From Thecamonas trahens ATCC 50062 (Eukaryota; Apusozoa; Apusomonadida; Apusomonadidae), in the NCBI RefSeq assembly GCF_000142905.1, contig NW_013657644.1, positions 277,664-341,663 of the forward strand: 64,000 bases of DNA, written 5' to 3'. Positions 1-10,019 of the stretch are shown here, piece after piece; within the stretch, counting starts at the first letter, position 1, and the number at the start of each line of letters is the position of its first letter. The position numbers were made by a program, and so were the translations under genes. Below the pieces are notes generated by a model. That model did no database searches and was not told where the DNA came from. It was given only the letters and a program-made list of their open reading frames with translations.

Positions 1-1
1 C

Positions 2-2728
2 GATGCGCTCGGCGTGGCTCTCCCGTTTGCACCCGAGGACATTGTCTACGCCGACGAGGCGCTCGAGCCGCTCATCATGGTCTGGCTGGTCGATGTCTTT
101 GAGGCGGCGGCGGCTCTCGACCCGCGGTCGCGACTCTCGTACATCTCGCGGGCGGCGGCGTCACGGACCGGCAGCTCGGTGCGGCTGACGTCCGAGCTCG
201 ACGCGCTCGGCTCAGCAACAGCCGTGGTCGTGCCGTCGCGGCGCGGCCCGCGGATTACCCCGCTCGCCCACGTCGACGACGGCATGGACGACTTTGAGCT
301 GCTGGAGCAGCAGCTGGCTTCCGGCGCTGAGCTGGATGCAAGCGCCGCCGACGACAGCGAGGGCCAGCTCTCACCCGAGGACGCCCAGCTGCTGGTCAAC
401 ACCAAGCACAACATGTATGCTCTCGAGCCCGAGCCGGTCGACGCCGTCGACTGGAGTGCGTCTGAGGACGGCACAGCCACCCCAAGCGAGCGCGAGCCAC
501 GAGTCCGCTTTGTCGACGCGCCGCCGTCGCCCGGCCCGGCGCCGCGCGCAGAGTCGCTGGCTCCGACAGAGCTGCCACCGCTCCAGCGCTCGCCGTCCCC
601 CAAATTGCCACTCCAGCGCTCGCCGTCACCCAGTACCTCTTCGCCGCCACTGGCTACGTCGACGCCACTGGGCAAGACTGCAGCCGAGGGCAACGAGCAC
701 GGCAGCGACGCCGACGAGGCCTGGACACCACGGCCGACGTCTGCGTCGTCGACGTCGTCGCGGTCATCGCTCACGCTGCTCGACGTGGTCGAGGCGCGCC
801 GCGCGGCGTCGCCGGTGCCCGGCCGGCTGCGAACGCCACTTTACTCGCCGCATGCACCGCCGACGTCTCGCCTCGCCGATGAGCGCTCGCCACACGGCTC
901 GCTAGACTTGACCGATGAGGGGCCGTCGTCTGACACCGCAGCTGACGCCGAGTCGGCACCGAGCCCAGCGACACCAGCATCGTCGTTTGCTGCCCCACTG
1001 TCGCTCCCAGGCGGGTATGCGTCGTCGAGCTCATCGTCGGATGGTGGCGAGCGGCCGTACAGCCCCGACGGGCCGCGTGGCCACTACGACGACCCGTTTG
1101 ATGCCGAGACGCCACGGACGCCGCTTGAGCGGCCGACGACCGCTCCGTCAGGCTCCCCAAGCCAGAACCAGAGCCAGACGGCTCGGCTTGCGGCGCTGGA
1201 GCGGGAGCGAAAGCTGATGCGGATCGAGCTGGAGCGACAGCGACGTGAGATTGACGAGGCGCGGGCAGCCAAGAAGTTGCAGCGGACGGCTGCACGCAAG
1301 CAGGCCGGGCGCCGAGCTGTCTTTGCACACCGCGAGAGCGCAGCGGGGCAGTCGCGGTCGCCGCTGCAGGCAGCCGCCCTGCCTGTAGCGTCACCTCAAC
1401 CCGAGCCCGAGCCCGAGCCGGAGTCGCCGGCGCCACCGACTGCCGCCGAGCTGGAGATCGAGCGGCTGCGCCGCGAAGTCGAGGAGCTCAAGGCCGAGCA
1501 GCAGCGACTGCAGGTTGAGCAACTACAGAAGGAAGTAGCCTCGCTGCGGGAGCAGGTCTCGAACGCGTCGCAATTGTCGATGTTCTCGTACGCGGCGTCG
1601 ACAATTGCGTCGCCGCCAGACACCGGACTTGTCGAGTCGATGCTCTCGGAGCCGGAGCCGTCGTCGCTTCCGCCGTGGTTTCTGGCTCGCGGAAACGAGC
1701 GGTCGATGACGGCCGGCCTCCCGCCGCCACCGCCGCCGCTGGTGGGCACAGGTGCGGCGATAACACCGCCAGTGCCGCATCGCGCACCGCCAGTCGACCG
1801 ACCCGCCGAGGCGTCCCAACGCCCCGAGCCAGTGGCAGCCGAGCCGAACGCGACGGTGCTGGACCTGGCGTCAGACTCGGGATCAGACAACGGCGAGTGC
1901 GTCGGCGACGAGCAGCATGCGAGTATTGCCCCTCCCGAGTCGCCGCCGCGCAAGGCCGAGGCGTTTGTGGTTGCAGACGAGGCGGACAACGAGGAGGCGT
2001 TACAGGCGCGGCTTGCTGCCAAGCGCGCGGCGATGGAGCGGAAGCGCGAGTCGTTTCTGCGTAAGCGCGAGGCGCGTCGGGTGCGGCGTGAGACGAAAGC
2101 GGCAGCCAAGGCCGAGGCGGCGGCGCGGGCCAAGGCGGCCGCCGAAGCGGCAGCCAAGGCCGAGGCAGCGGCAGCGAGCGCCAAAGCGGCGGCGGCGACT
2201 CGGCTGGAGGCGCGGCGTGCGGCGCGAACCCGGACGACGGCGCCTATTGTAGCGCAGGATCTGAGCGCGCCGCTGCGCGTGGAGCCGGCGCCACTGTCGA
2301 ATGCGAAAAAGGTGCGCAACGCTATTGTATCGCGACTGCTCGCAGGATACTCGTCGGCGCCACAGTGCCAGGCGGTGCTGGCGGCGATGGACAAGGCACG
2401 CGACGAGTACACCAGCTACTTGCTGCTTGTGGTGCAGCACCCGCACATCTCGTTCCGGGCGCTGTACGGCTACGACGTGGCAACCGGGCGGGTAGACAAG
2501 ATTGTGGGCAAGGGGCCGGCGTCGCTGACCAACTTTAAGCACATCGGCGGGTTCTTCAAGTACGAGACCGGCTCGCGGTCGTTTGTGCAGCTGCGGACCA
2601 AGCACCTCGCGCCGACGGTGGATGCTGTTGTTATCCATCCCGACTACCTGCGCAAGCGTAAGCAGGCGCGGATGTTTGCAGCGGCCGGCAGGAGCAGCGG
2701 AGCGCAAGCGGGCGCGTCGACACCTTAA
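2..2728 (+). CDS. CAMSAP/Patronin microtubule minus-end-binding protein (5' partial)
   Basis: CAMSAP/Patronin proteins bind and protect non-centrosomal microtubule minus ends. The frame is open from the window edge, so the start is missing. The first ~35 residues (PEDIVYADEALEPLIMVWL) resemble the end of the CAMSAP calponin-homology domain. A long Ser/Pro/Glu-rich linker follows, with predicted coiled coils at about residues 390-433 and 480-520 and an Ala/Lys/Arg-rich helix at 663-743. The C-terminus (about 768-886) fits the family-defining CKK domain, with FRALYGYD, KIVGKGPASLTN and FFKYETGSRSFVQL motifs. The stop is at 2726-2728. Domain order (CH, coiled coils, CKK) is that of animal CAMSAPs. 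The CKK assignment is strong; function is inferred from the family. Confidence 0.85.
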   Translation, partial: DALGVALPFAPEDIVYADEALEPLIMVWLVDVFEAAAALDPRSRLSYISRAAASRTGSSVRLTSELDALGSATAVVVPSRRGPRITPLAHVDDGMDDFELLEQQLASGAELDASAADDSEGQLSPEDAQLLVNTKHNMYALEPEPVDAVDWSASEDGTATPSEREPRVRFVDAPPSPGPAPRAESLAPTELPPLQRSPSPKLPLQRSPSPSTSSPPLATSTPLGKTAAEGNEHGSDADEAWTPRPTSASSTSSRSSLTLLDVVEARRAASPVPGRLRTPLYSPHAPPTSRLADERSPHGSLDLTDEGPSSDTAADAESAPSPATPASSFAAPLSLPGGYASSSSSSDGGERPYSPDGPRGHYDDPFDAETPRTPLERPTTAPSGSPSQNQSQTARLAALERERKLMRIELERQRREIDEARAAKKLQRTAARKQAGRRAVFAHRESAAGQSRSPLQAAALPVASPQPEPEPEPESPAPPTAAELEIERLRREVEELKAEQQRLQVEQLQKEVASLREQVSNASQLSMFSYAASTIASPPDTGLVESMLSEPEPSSLPPWFLARGNERSMTAGLPPPPPPLVGTGAAITPPVPHRAPPVDRPAEASQRPEPVAAEPNATVLDLASDSGSDNGECVGDEQHASIAPPESPPRKAEAFVVADEADNEEALQARLAAKRAAMERKRESFLRKREARRVRRETKAAAKAEAAARAKAAAEAAAKAEAAAASAKAAAATRLEARRAARTRTTAPIVAQDLSAPLRVEPAPLSNAKKVRNAIVSRLLAGYSSAPQCQAVLAAMDKARDEYTSYLLLVVQHPHISFRALYGYDVATGRVDKIVGKGPASLTNFKHIGGFFKYETGSRSFVQLRTKHLAPTVDAVVIHPDYLRKRKQARMFAAAGRSSGAQAGASTP

Positions 2729-2997
2729 CCCTCAAGCATCATCGAGTCATTCACTTTGAGACGCGCGACAACGCGTCCGAACGACCATGCCGTTGACTTC
2801 CAGGTCACCGGTCGATACTGCGCGACGCCTGCTTGGCCTGCGGCTTGAGGTGGGAGGCGCGCCCGCACGCGATGGCGGCCGACACGAGACGCCCGCCTGA
2901 AGGATGCCCGAGTTGCCGTCGCGGTGACGACGCCGACGACCGGGAAGGAGACCGTGCCAGAGTTGAACACAGCGGCCAGACGGGCAAGTGGTGGCAC

Positions 2998-3093
2998 GCC
3001 ATCTTGTACTGGGTTCTGGACGCCGCGTACGTGCTCTACGCTGACGCCATCTTGTACTGGGTTCTGGACGCCGCGTACGTGCTCTACGCTGAC
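2998..3093. repeat. Perfect 48-bp tandem duplication
   Basis: Two identical 48-bp units lie at 2998-3045 and 3046-3093. The unit is a multiple of three, so it keeps open frames on both strands. On the plus strand it reads as a repeated hydrophobic peptide (AILYWVLDAAYVLYAD). The lack of any difference suggests a recent event. Confidence 0.95.
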
Positions 3094-3200
3094 GCGAGCC
3101 CACGCCCTGCCATGACTCGCGTGGCTTTTCTCTACGACATCATCGACGCCCTCGCCGCCAGCGCCGCGCCGTCGCACAAGCGGAAGCGCACCTCTGCAGC

Positions 3201-3351
3201 AGCCGGAAGCTTCATGGTAAGCGATCGCGGCCGCGGACCTTTTGCGCCGCGTGCAGCGTCCATCTCTGCATCGTCGACTGTTTTCTGTTGTGGCCCATCA
3301 GTGGCCACAGCAGCCATTAACACATTGTACTACTCTGCTACCACGATTGAT
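3201..3351 (+). repeat. Dispersed repeat, copy A
   Basis: This ~150-bp segment reappears in inverted orientation at 44149-44283, about 41 kb away. Shared blocks include the GCGATCGCGGCCGC core and the stretch ending GATTGAT. Copy A carries about 20 extra bases around 3294-3312, which form a hairpin (TGTGGCC loop GGCCACA). A 20-base match (AAGCGCACCTCTGCAGCAGC) just upstream suggests homology extends further, with an insertion in copy B. Both copies sit between convergent gene ends. It could be a mobile-element relic, pseudogene family or structured RNA; the sequence does not decide. Confidence 0.75.
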
Positions 3352-3381
3352 GGAGGTTGTAAAGGGTTACAGCGTCCAGCA

Positions 3382-4842
3382 TCAGATGCCGATCCATGCG
3401 TCGGCGGCCTCGGTGCACCAGTCGCAGAGGTCGTCCCGAGCGGCGAGGGCGCGCGGCGACCAGGCTGGCACGGCGTCGGTCGGCGTGAACTGGTCGATGA
3501 ACGAGATCTCCTTGTTGGGCACGTCGGGCATGTAGCCGCGGAGCCGGTGGATGTAGCCGGTAAAGGTCGATTTGCGGGTTCCGAAGAAGAGGCGGGCACG
3601 GGCGCAGACGAGCTGGTCGAGCATGGGAAAGGTGGACGACGGCGGCGGGTCGTTGAGGACCGGCAGCAAGTTATCGAGGAAAAGGACCGTCCCGGACGCA
3701 GCAGCGCGCTCCTGGACGAGTGGCTCAAAGTACTTGCGGTCGACCTCGTCGGTGGCGATGTACAGCGTCTCGCCGGGCAGCAGGTACGGAGCAACGTTGC
3801 GTGTGATCGAGTTGGCATCGATCCATGACTCTTTGAACTGAAAGTCGTTGCGTCGGACGTGGAGACATGTGAATGGTGTGGTGCCGAACGGCTTGAGTAG
3901 CGCCAGCGCAGTGTCGAACAGGTGGTCGGCGTAGCGGACGCCGTTGCGAATCGCTCGCTTGATGGCGAGCTCGAGCACCGTGTCCTCGAACCAGAAGAAC
4001 CGGTAAAAGTTGCCGAGGAGACAGCGGTCAAAGTGGAGGACACGCGCCTCGTTCCACTGCGCGTTGTCGACTTCAACAAGCGGGAAATCCTCGACGTTGG
4101 CAAAGGTGATGAGCCGCATGGCCGCATTGGTCATCTCGGTCGAGGTGAGGAGCGTCGAGGTGGCGATCGACGGGCAGCGCGGCACGCAGTGGATGGCACG
4201 ATAGCCGCCTCCATGTGAGGGAAGCTTGACCACATGCACACCGTCTAGGTCGACAATGCCCTCGTACTCGGAATCGACCATGCCTTGCGGGAGCCCATCA
4301 TCGCCGCGCTCGCGATGAGCCAGATACGGCTTGAGCCCAAAGCTGCGCCGGAAGTCGTCCATGGTCACGACGCTGAGGCCCGGAGTAGAGGTGAGAGCGC
4401 CGAGGTCCAAGACGTCACCGATTGGAGTCCGACCAAGGAAGAGTAGATCTGGCTCTGTGGGCACCACCAGGGTGCGGCCTGTGGCCATGGCGAGCGCGGC
4501 GGCGATCTCGAGCGACATGCGCATGTTGGAGAGGCCTGCGAGGCCACCCCACGGCTCAAAGGTGAGATACTTGTCATTTGCGGGCGGAACACGTTGCGAT
4601 GCGGGGATGCCTTCGTTGCCCAGCATCCAATACCGCATACCCACCGGGACATCGTCATTCGAGAGCGATGCCAGTGAGACCGGCGGCTGGCGGGGAGCAA
4701 CGAGCGAGACGACAGGCCGTGTGTCGCACGAGGCGTAGAGCACGCCGAGGAAGGCTGTGAGAAGGGCGAGGACCACGAGCACGCATGCCACTGCCCGCAT
4801 GAGCAGTGCGTATCCGCTTCCGGGCCGCGTGTACCGGAGCAT
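3382..4842 (-). CDS. Type II membrane glycosyltransferase, GDP-fucose O-fucosyltransferase-like
   Basis: Encodes 486 residues. I chose the Met at 4842 because a membrane anchor follows at once (residues ~15-40), giving a short cytosolic tail and a lumenal catalytic domain. The longer upstream open frame is low-complexity and probably untranslated. Family-like features are a Gly-rich N-terminal motif (YLTFEPWGGLAGLSNMRMS) followed by TGRTLVVP, and a late LHVRRNDF motif that resembles the GDP-fucose-contacting Arg motif of the O-fucosyltransferase fold. The expected role is fucose transfer to proteins or glycans in the ER or Golgi. Acceptor specificity cannot be read. The gene is divergent from the phosphatidylserine decarboxylase gene, 321 bp apart. 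Confidence 0.6.
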   Translation of the reverse strand: MLRYTRPGSGYALLMRAVACVLVVLALLTAFLGVLYASCDTRPVVSLVAPRQPPVSLASLSNDDVPVGMRYWMLGNEGIPASQRVPPANDKYLTFEPWGGLAGLSNMRMSLEIAAALAMATGRTLVVPTEPDLLFLGRTPIGDVLDLGALTSTPGLSVVTMDDFRRSFGLKPYLAHRERGDDGLPQGMVDSEYEGIVDLDGVHVVKLPSHGGGYRAIHCVPRCPSIATSTLLTSTEMTNAAMRLITFANVEDFPLVEVDNAQWNEARVLHFDRCLLGNFYRFFWFEDTVLELAIKRAIRNGVRYADHLFDTALALLKPFGTTPFTCLHVRRNDFQFKESWIDANSITRNVAPYLLPGETLYIATDEVDRKYFEPLVQERAAASGTVLFLDNLLPVLNDPPPSSTFPMLDQLVCARARLFFGTRKSTFTGYIHRLRGYMPDVPNKEISFIDQFTPTDAVPAWSPRALAARDDLCDWCTEAADAWIGI

Positions 4843-5163
4843 GCAGTGGGGAGTGGCTGGCTGGCTGGCTGTGTCTGCAGCGGGAGGAGGAGTGTGGGGT
4901 GGGGAGGCTGACGACGAGTGTGCGGGGGGGAGGGGGGGAGGGGGGTGACGGGGGGGGGATGCAACAATTTTTTTTACCACTATCACCCCCCTTCTCCGCC
5001 ACCTCCAAATGCGGCATGAGTGCGGGCGCCTCGCGTTACGTGGCAGGCCGGCCAGCAAGCGCAGGGAGGGCGGGCGGGGGAGGGGAGGGGACGGGCCGGG
5101 AGGGAAGGGGACGAGGCGATACTTGACTTGGACAAGGGCGAGGAGAGCAAGGAAAAGGGGAGA
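4843..5163. promoter_or_regulatory. Shared upstream region of two divergent genes
   Basis: This interval separates the start codons of the fucosyltransferase-like and phosphatidylserine decarboxylase genes. It contains runs of G (about 4923-4958) and G/A-rich stretches (5070-5160). No TATA box is evident. It must contain both 5' leaders. Confidence 0.5.
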
Positions 5164-6911
5164 ATGCATGCAACACCACCGCCTACGCCGCCTATGACGC
5201 CGCGGAGCATTCAGCATGCGCTCCGTGCGCGGGCGTCGGCAGGAGCGTCCAAGGTCAGGGCAAGCGCCTCGTCGGTGGTTCGGACCACGCTCTCTGTCCT
5301 CCAGCACTCGCTCTCTCTCTCGGATCGCATTGTTCATTGGCTCATTCAGTCTCGTCTGGCAAGCCGTCTCCTCCTTCCCCGCAACTGGCTCGCTATCACC
5401 TGCCTCCTGATCTTGCCCTACGTGGCTTACCTTGCTCCGTCGTCTCAGCCTGGTTGGGCTCCCCTGACTCTCAAGGTCGGCCTCACTTCGCTCGCGCTAT
5501 GGCTGGCAGGCCAGCTCCTTGCTACGCTGACCTCGATCTATGTTGCCCGCCGTTGGGTCTTCATCCCCAGGCCCACCAAGGGCGCTCCGCTCACCAGCGA
5601 GCCGCTGGTCATGGTTCGTCGTAACGCCACCCGCAAGTCATGGTCGCCGAACCGGCTCAAGCCGCCGCAGGTCCTTCGATGGGACATTCTCGGCGTGGGT
5701 ATGTCGTTTATGTTTGGCAAGATCACCGCTATTCCGCTCTGGCGCCCGCTCCGGGCCCCGATCTTCAGCGCATGGGCCAAGCTCTTCCACGCCAAAGTCG
5801 ACGAGGCCGAGCACGCGCTCGACCACTACGCCTCGTTGCAAGATTTTTTCACCCGCGCGCTCAAGCCCGGCCTCCGCCCTGTGGCCGACTCGATCCTCAC
5901 CTCGCCCGTCGACGGCACAGTGGTGGTGGTCGGCCCGGTCGAGTCGGACCGCGTCGAGCAAGTCAAGGGCGTCACGTACTCGCTGACCCAGTTTCTCGGA
6001 CAGGACTCGGCGACCCTTATCGACTCGGCGTCGCTCCCGCGTGAGGCCGATGCCCATGACGACGCCCCGGGCCTCCCGCGCGAGGTTCTCGACGCACAGC
6101 GAGTCAACGACGACGACATTGCGCAGGAGGCGCTCGAGCTCCTCTCGCACTCGGACGGCTACGACTCGGCGTCATCACTGCTCTCGCTCACCTCGCACCC
6201 TGTCGAGTCGCTCCTCACCGTCATTCCCGAGTCTGAAATCACACTCGAGTCGCAGTCGGAGTTGCGGATGCGGTCGCGCGGGCCGTCGGCGCAGGCCGGC
6301 GACAACGGGCCCCGCGCCGGCTCGCCAGCCTTTGCTGGACCGGCCGGTGTCGACAGTGGGCTCGGCATCGCGCCCGAGCCCGACCTCTCCGAGCCAACGA
6401 CTCGGCTGTATCACATGGTCATGTACCTCGCGCCTGGTGACTACCATCGGGTTCACTCGCCGGCCAACGTTAACTTTGACACGCTCCGGCACTTTCCGGG
6501 CACCCTCTTCCCCATCTCGCCGATTGTGGCGCGACTCATTCCGGACCTCTTTTCGCTCAACGAGCGCGTAGTCATGACCGGCGAGTGGGACTTTGGCTTT
6601 TCTCGCAGACTCTTGTTGGCGCCTACAACGTCGGCTCCATCCAGATCAACTTTGACTCGCAGACCAAGACCAACCGGCTGCTCCGCGACTTCCGCTGCCC
6701 CAACCTCGAGCTCTTCTCCTTTGGTGGCGTCGGCTGCTTTGCCTACAACCGCAACTATGAGAAGCCGATCGAACTCGCAAAGGGCGAGGAGCTGGGTCTC
6801 TTCAACCTTGGCTCCACCGTCGTTCTCGTCTTTGAAGCTCCTCTCGACTTTGAGTTCACCGTCGGCCCCGGCGACAAGGTCCGCATGGGCCAGGCCATCG
6901 GCCGCGTCTGA
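5164..6911 (+). CDS. Phosphatidylserine decarboxylase proenzyme (frame break at 6598-6601)
   Basis: Converts phosphatidylserine to phosphatidylethanolamine. Two membrane segments (about residues 74-90 and 103-129) precede the catalytic domain, suggesting an inner-mitochondrial-membrane form. Visible catalytic elements are SPVDG (Asp, ~250), HRVHSP (His, ~430) and the self-cleavage motif LGST (~549-552), whose Ser would become the pyruvoyl group. A Ser/Glu-rich insertion of roughly 130 residues sits between SPVDG and the His motif. The frame breaks in the T run at 6598-6601: TGEWDFGF continues as FSQTLVGAYNVGS only if one T is added. With it the protein is 582 residues and ends at 6911. The Met at 5164 was preferred over an in-frame upstream one in G-rich leader sequence. 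Confidence 0.88.
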
Positions 6912-7230
6912 GAAGTACAGTAGCTACGGCAATGAAAGGAGACAAGGCTTGAGACGTGATCTGGAGCCGTGTCATGTCTGGGCAGTAGCCGCTTGTGCTT
7001 CCCGAGGCTAGACGTTGATCTGTTCAGCCGACAATCGTCTGTCTACGCATTCGCCGGATGCTGCCAGTCCACGCCCACCGACTGGCAACCATCGACCACC
7101 AGCCGCCAACCCGGGAGCCAGGGCCAAGGCCAAGCGCACCCCACCCCACCACCACCACCACCACCACCAACCACCAACCACCGCCACCGCTACCCACTAG
7201 CTAGTCAGCCACCCTTTCTCCATCTCCACC
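6912..7230. other. Intergenic region
   Basis: This separates two plus-strand genes. It contains a CAC/CCA trinucleotide run near 7141-7185, just before the next start codon. No conserved reading frame or RNA gene was seen. Confidence 0.5.
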
Positions 7231-9815
7231 ATGTCCACTGCCCGACGCAGGCGGCCACCACAGTCGCGACGGGCAGAGGGGGTGGCCAGCAACGGAAGGA
7301 GTGGTGGTGGACAGAGGCGACACGCGCTGCGGAAACTGCCCAAGTTTACAGCAGGCCACACACGGCTATCTACTCATGGATCATCCATTTCAACACGATT
7401 GAGGATTGCCATGGCTCGGACTCAAGTCAGTGTACCAAACCATCAGCAGGAGGGGAGGGCCAGGCGAGGTGGTCCTCTCGGATCAAGTCAACGTGGTCTG
7501 CCTCTGGCTCCACCTCCGCCTGTCATCGATCTGGCGCCATCTCCGCCACCACCGGCGTCAGACGCATCGAGTGATAGTGGACGTCCGGTCGTGACACACT
7601 CGTCAAGTCACTTGCTCTCGGCACCAGGAACGTCAGATGACACGCTGCCGTCGCTCTCGATGTCGTTGCGGAGATCGTACTCGCTGTCAAACACCGATGA
7701 GGTGTTCTACCTGCCAGACCCCAAGGCTCTGCCAACTTACGACACCGCCCACCAGGCCATCGACCGCAAGACTGCCATTCCGTCCGGCCCGGTAGCGTCA
7801 GCCAAGCCGCAGCCACAGCCGAGTGGACATCGGTCAATATCTGCGGACCACAGCCTGGCCGGGACCCGGTCGCGGCTTCACGGTGCGGCCGCGCACTCGC
7901 ACTCTCACGGACGGATCCAGCTGGCGAAAGCCATTCGTGGGGCGCGGGCGTCGTCGACAAGGCCCAAGTTTGTGCGCGAGCTCGAGCGGTTCATTGCGTC
8001 CGAGCTGGCGGCGCTTAAGGATGCCACCGGGACCGAGGCCGAGCCGGTGTACATTGCGCGCGAGCGGGTCCAGATCTTCCGCGAGGTCTTTGCGCTCCTC
8101 ATCGAGGAGTTTGACGTCTACAAGTCCCTCCTCGCCACCATCAAGTCCGAGTACGAGGCGGCACTGAGCACGGTCTCGCGCGAGGTCGACGCCCTGCGCC
8201 CGATGCGTCCGGCGCTCGCCACGCTCAAGCGCGAGACTACCGACGAGGTGGCGCGTCTGCAGGACGAACATGCCCGGGTGGTGGCCCAGCTCAAGGCCCA
8301 GCGGACGGCGATGCAGGAGCACATGGCCAAGCAGCGTGCGCAGCTCGAGGCCGAACAGGCAGAAAAGGCCGCCCTCCACGACCGCTTGCTCACCGCGGAG
8401 ACGCTCACTCAGCACAAGTCTCAGATGCACAAGCTCCTCTACGATCGCATCCATGCCAAGGACGCAGAGCTCGCAGTGGCGCTCTCGGCGCATCGCGACA
8501 TCTCGGCCAAGTACGCGGCGTCAAAGAAGCGACTCGAGGACGTTCTCTTTGAGTTGCGCCAGACCGAGGATGACTTGGTCATCCTCCGCAAGTCGCTGCA
8601 GGAGATGCGGCCGGCGGCCGAGGTGGCGGCGCTAGAAGAAGCTGCCGCCGCCGACGCGGCAACCATTGCCTCCCTCGAAGCCGCGCTGTCTGCGGCCGAG
8701 GAGCAGCTCCGCATGGCCCGAGCCCAGAGCTCGCGGGCCGAGGCGGCAGCTGCCGGCGGCGGCGAAGCCGGCACCGCTGTTTCCAGCGGACAGGCAACGC
8801 CTTTGGGCGAGCGCTCGATCTCGGGCCCACACGGCTTGCAAGGTGTCTGGGGCCATAGCGGCTCAGCCGGCGACGTCGACTCTGGTCGGGCCGCGGCGCT
8901 GTGGGCGATTTGGTCGTCAGACTTTGCGCTGCTCTCGCACACCAACCAGCTCGCGCTGCGGCGGATGGTTGCCGCGGGCGCTAGTGTCGACGAGGTTGTC
9001 GCGGTCCTCATGCAGGGCCTGGTCGAGCTGGAGCGCCGGTCCGGTGTCCGGGCCCGGATCCCCGAAGCCGAGACCGATCTCGATCGGACCGAGCTGGCAG
9101 CGCGGATGCGGCAGTCGCAGCCGGGCGAGTTTCCTGCACCGGGCACCGGGCCGAACGTGCCGACATATCGCGCCACCGACGCACCGGTCCCCAACCTGCA
9201 GTTTGGCAAGCGCAAGACCGAGGATATGATTGCGGCCATCTGGGCGGCGCGGGACGAGAGTAAGAGCGGAGTCGACCTCGAGACCTTCCTCACCCAGTGG
9301 TCACACAAGCGGTACGGTCCACGAGCGGCGCTCATGATGATCAACCTCGAAGAGGCGTGTCTGGTGTGGTCAGCCGACCCGGACTGCGCACTGTACCTGG
9401 CCATCATCCACAACGCCGTGCCCGAGTCTGTCCGCCACGATGAGGCATCCGAGGTCGACACCGTCATCGCCCATCTCCGTGACGCCGACGCTGCCGTCAA
9501 CGGCGGGCGGGCCAAGGGCAAGCTCCTGCTCACCCAGATGGTCAAGGCCCTTCTGTCGGCCTTCCCGACAAGACTGATGCCCAGCTCGACGCCCTCGTTG
9601 GAGAGCTCAAGTACGGCCTCACCCGCGGCTTTGGCGTCCGCACCGGCAACAACTCTCCGAACCCACCCATCCGCTACGAGGCCCTCTTTGAGGATGACAA
9701 GTTTGCCTCACAATCGCCCTTTGCTGAAGAGCTCCGCCACCAGCATCTCGAGGCAGCGCTCCAGCGCGACACATCCCCTCCGACCTCACCATCCACTAAC
9801 GATGCCATCCAGTAG
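7231..9815 (+). CDS. TSNAXIP1-like coiled-coil protein, probably ciliary (frame break at 9564-9566)
   Basis: After a disordered N-terminus, residues ~247-360 match the TSNAXIP1 N-terminal domain (motifs ELERFIASELAALK, REVFALLIEEFDVYK, LLATIKSEYEAAL). A coiled coil extends to about residue 505. A globular C-terminal region includes a possible EF-hand-like helix pair (DESKSGVDLETFLTQW). Homologues are linked to cilia and spermatogenesis, so an axonemal role is inferred. The frame breaks in CCC at 9564-9566: LLSAFP continues as DKTDAQLDALVGELKYG only if one C is added, ending at the TAG at 9813-9815 (861 residues). Without it a Ser/Thr-rich nonsense tail runs to 9831. The Met at 7411 is an alternative start. 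Confidence 0.7.
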
Positions 9816-9840
9816 CGATGCCATCCAGTAGCGATGCCAT
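9801..9840. repeat. 16-bp tandem repeat at the gene's 3' end
   Basis: GATGCCATCCAGTAGC occurs at 9801-9816 and 9817-9832, with a partial third copy from 9833. Each full unit carries an in-frame TAG for the corrected frame of the TSNAXIP1-like gene, so the stop codon itself is duplicated. Confidence 0.9.
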
Positions 9841-10019
9841 GTAGCGACACAAATGCAGTACCGATAGATGCACACCGATTGCCATGACTGCTGCAGTCAG
9901 TGGTAGTCAGCAGCTGGCCGGCCAGCTCCTTTGCCGCCCGTCGGCTGTAGCCAAGCTAGCGAGAGCAAGAGGTGGAGCCACTTGACGCCGACACGCGGGA
10001 CTCAGTAATCGACGGAGCC

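Larger units (their letters stand above)
2729..3381. other. Intergenic region between convergent genes, with two repeats
   Basis: This lies between the CAMSAP stop and the stop of the minus-strand fucosyltransferase-like gene. It holds a perfect 48-bp tandem duplication and one copy of a dispersed repeat, both listed separately. Open frames cross it on both strands but none resembles a known protein. A decayed gene is possible. Confidence 0.6.

Noticed and set aside
3205-3240. Adjacent HindIII, AsiSI and NotI-like sites suggesting cloning-vector contamination
   Set aside because: The second copy at 44149-44283 is diverged by several substitutions and indels, which fits a natural repeat. NotI-type sites are common in such GC-rich DNA.
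2833-3828. 331-codon plus-strand open frame
   Set aside because: Its second half is antisense to the fucosyltransferase-like gene and its first half is intergenic repeat. No protein-like signature.
6598-6601. Programmed -1 ribosomal frameshift in phosphatidylserine decarboxylase
   Set aside because: There is no good X XXY YYZ slippery heptamer in the right phase, and eight other genes-sites show the same one-base deficit, which points to a common technical cause.
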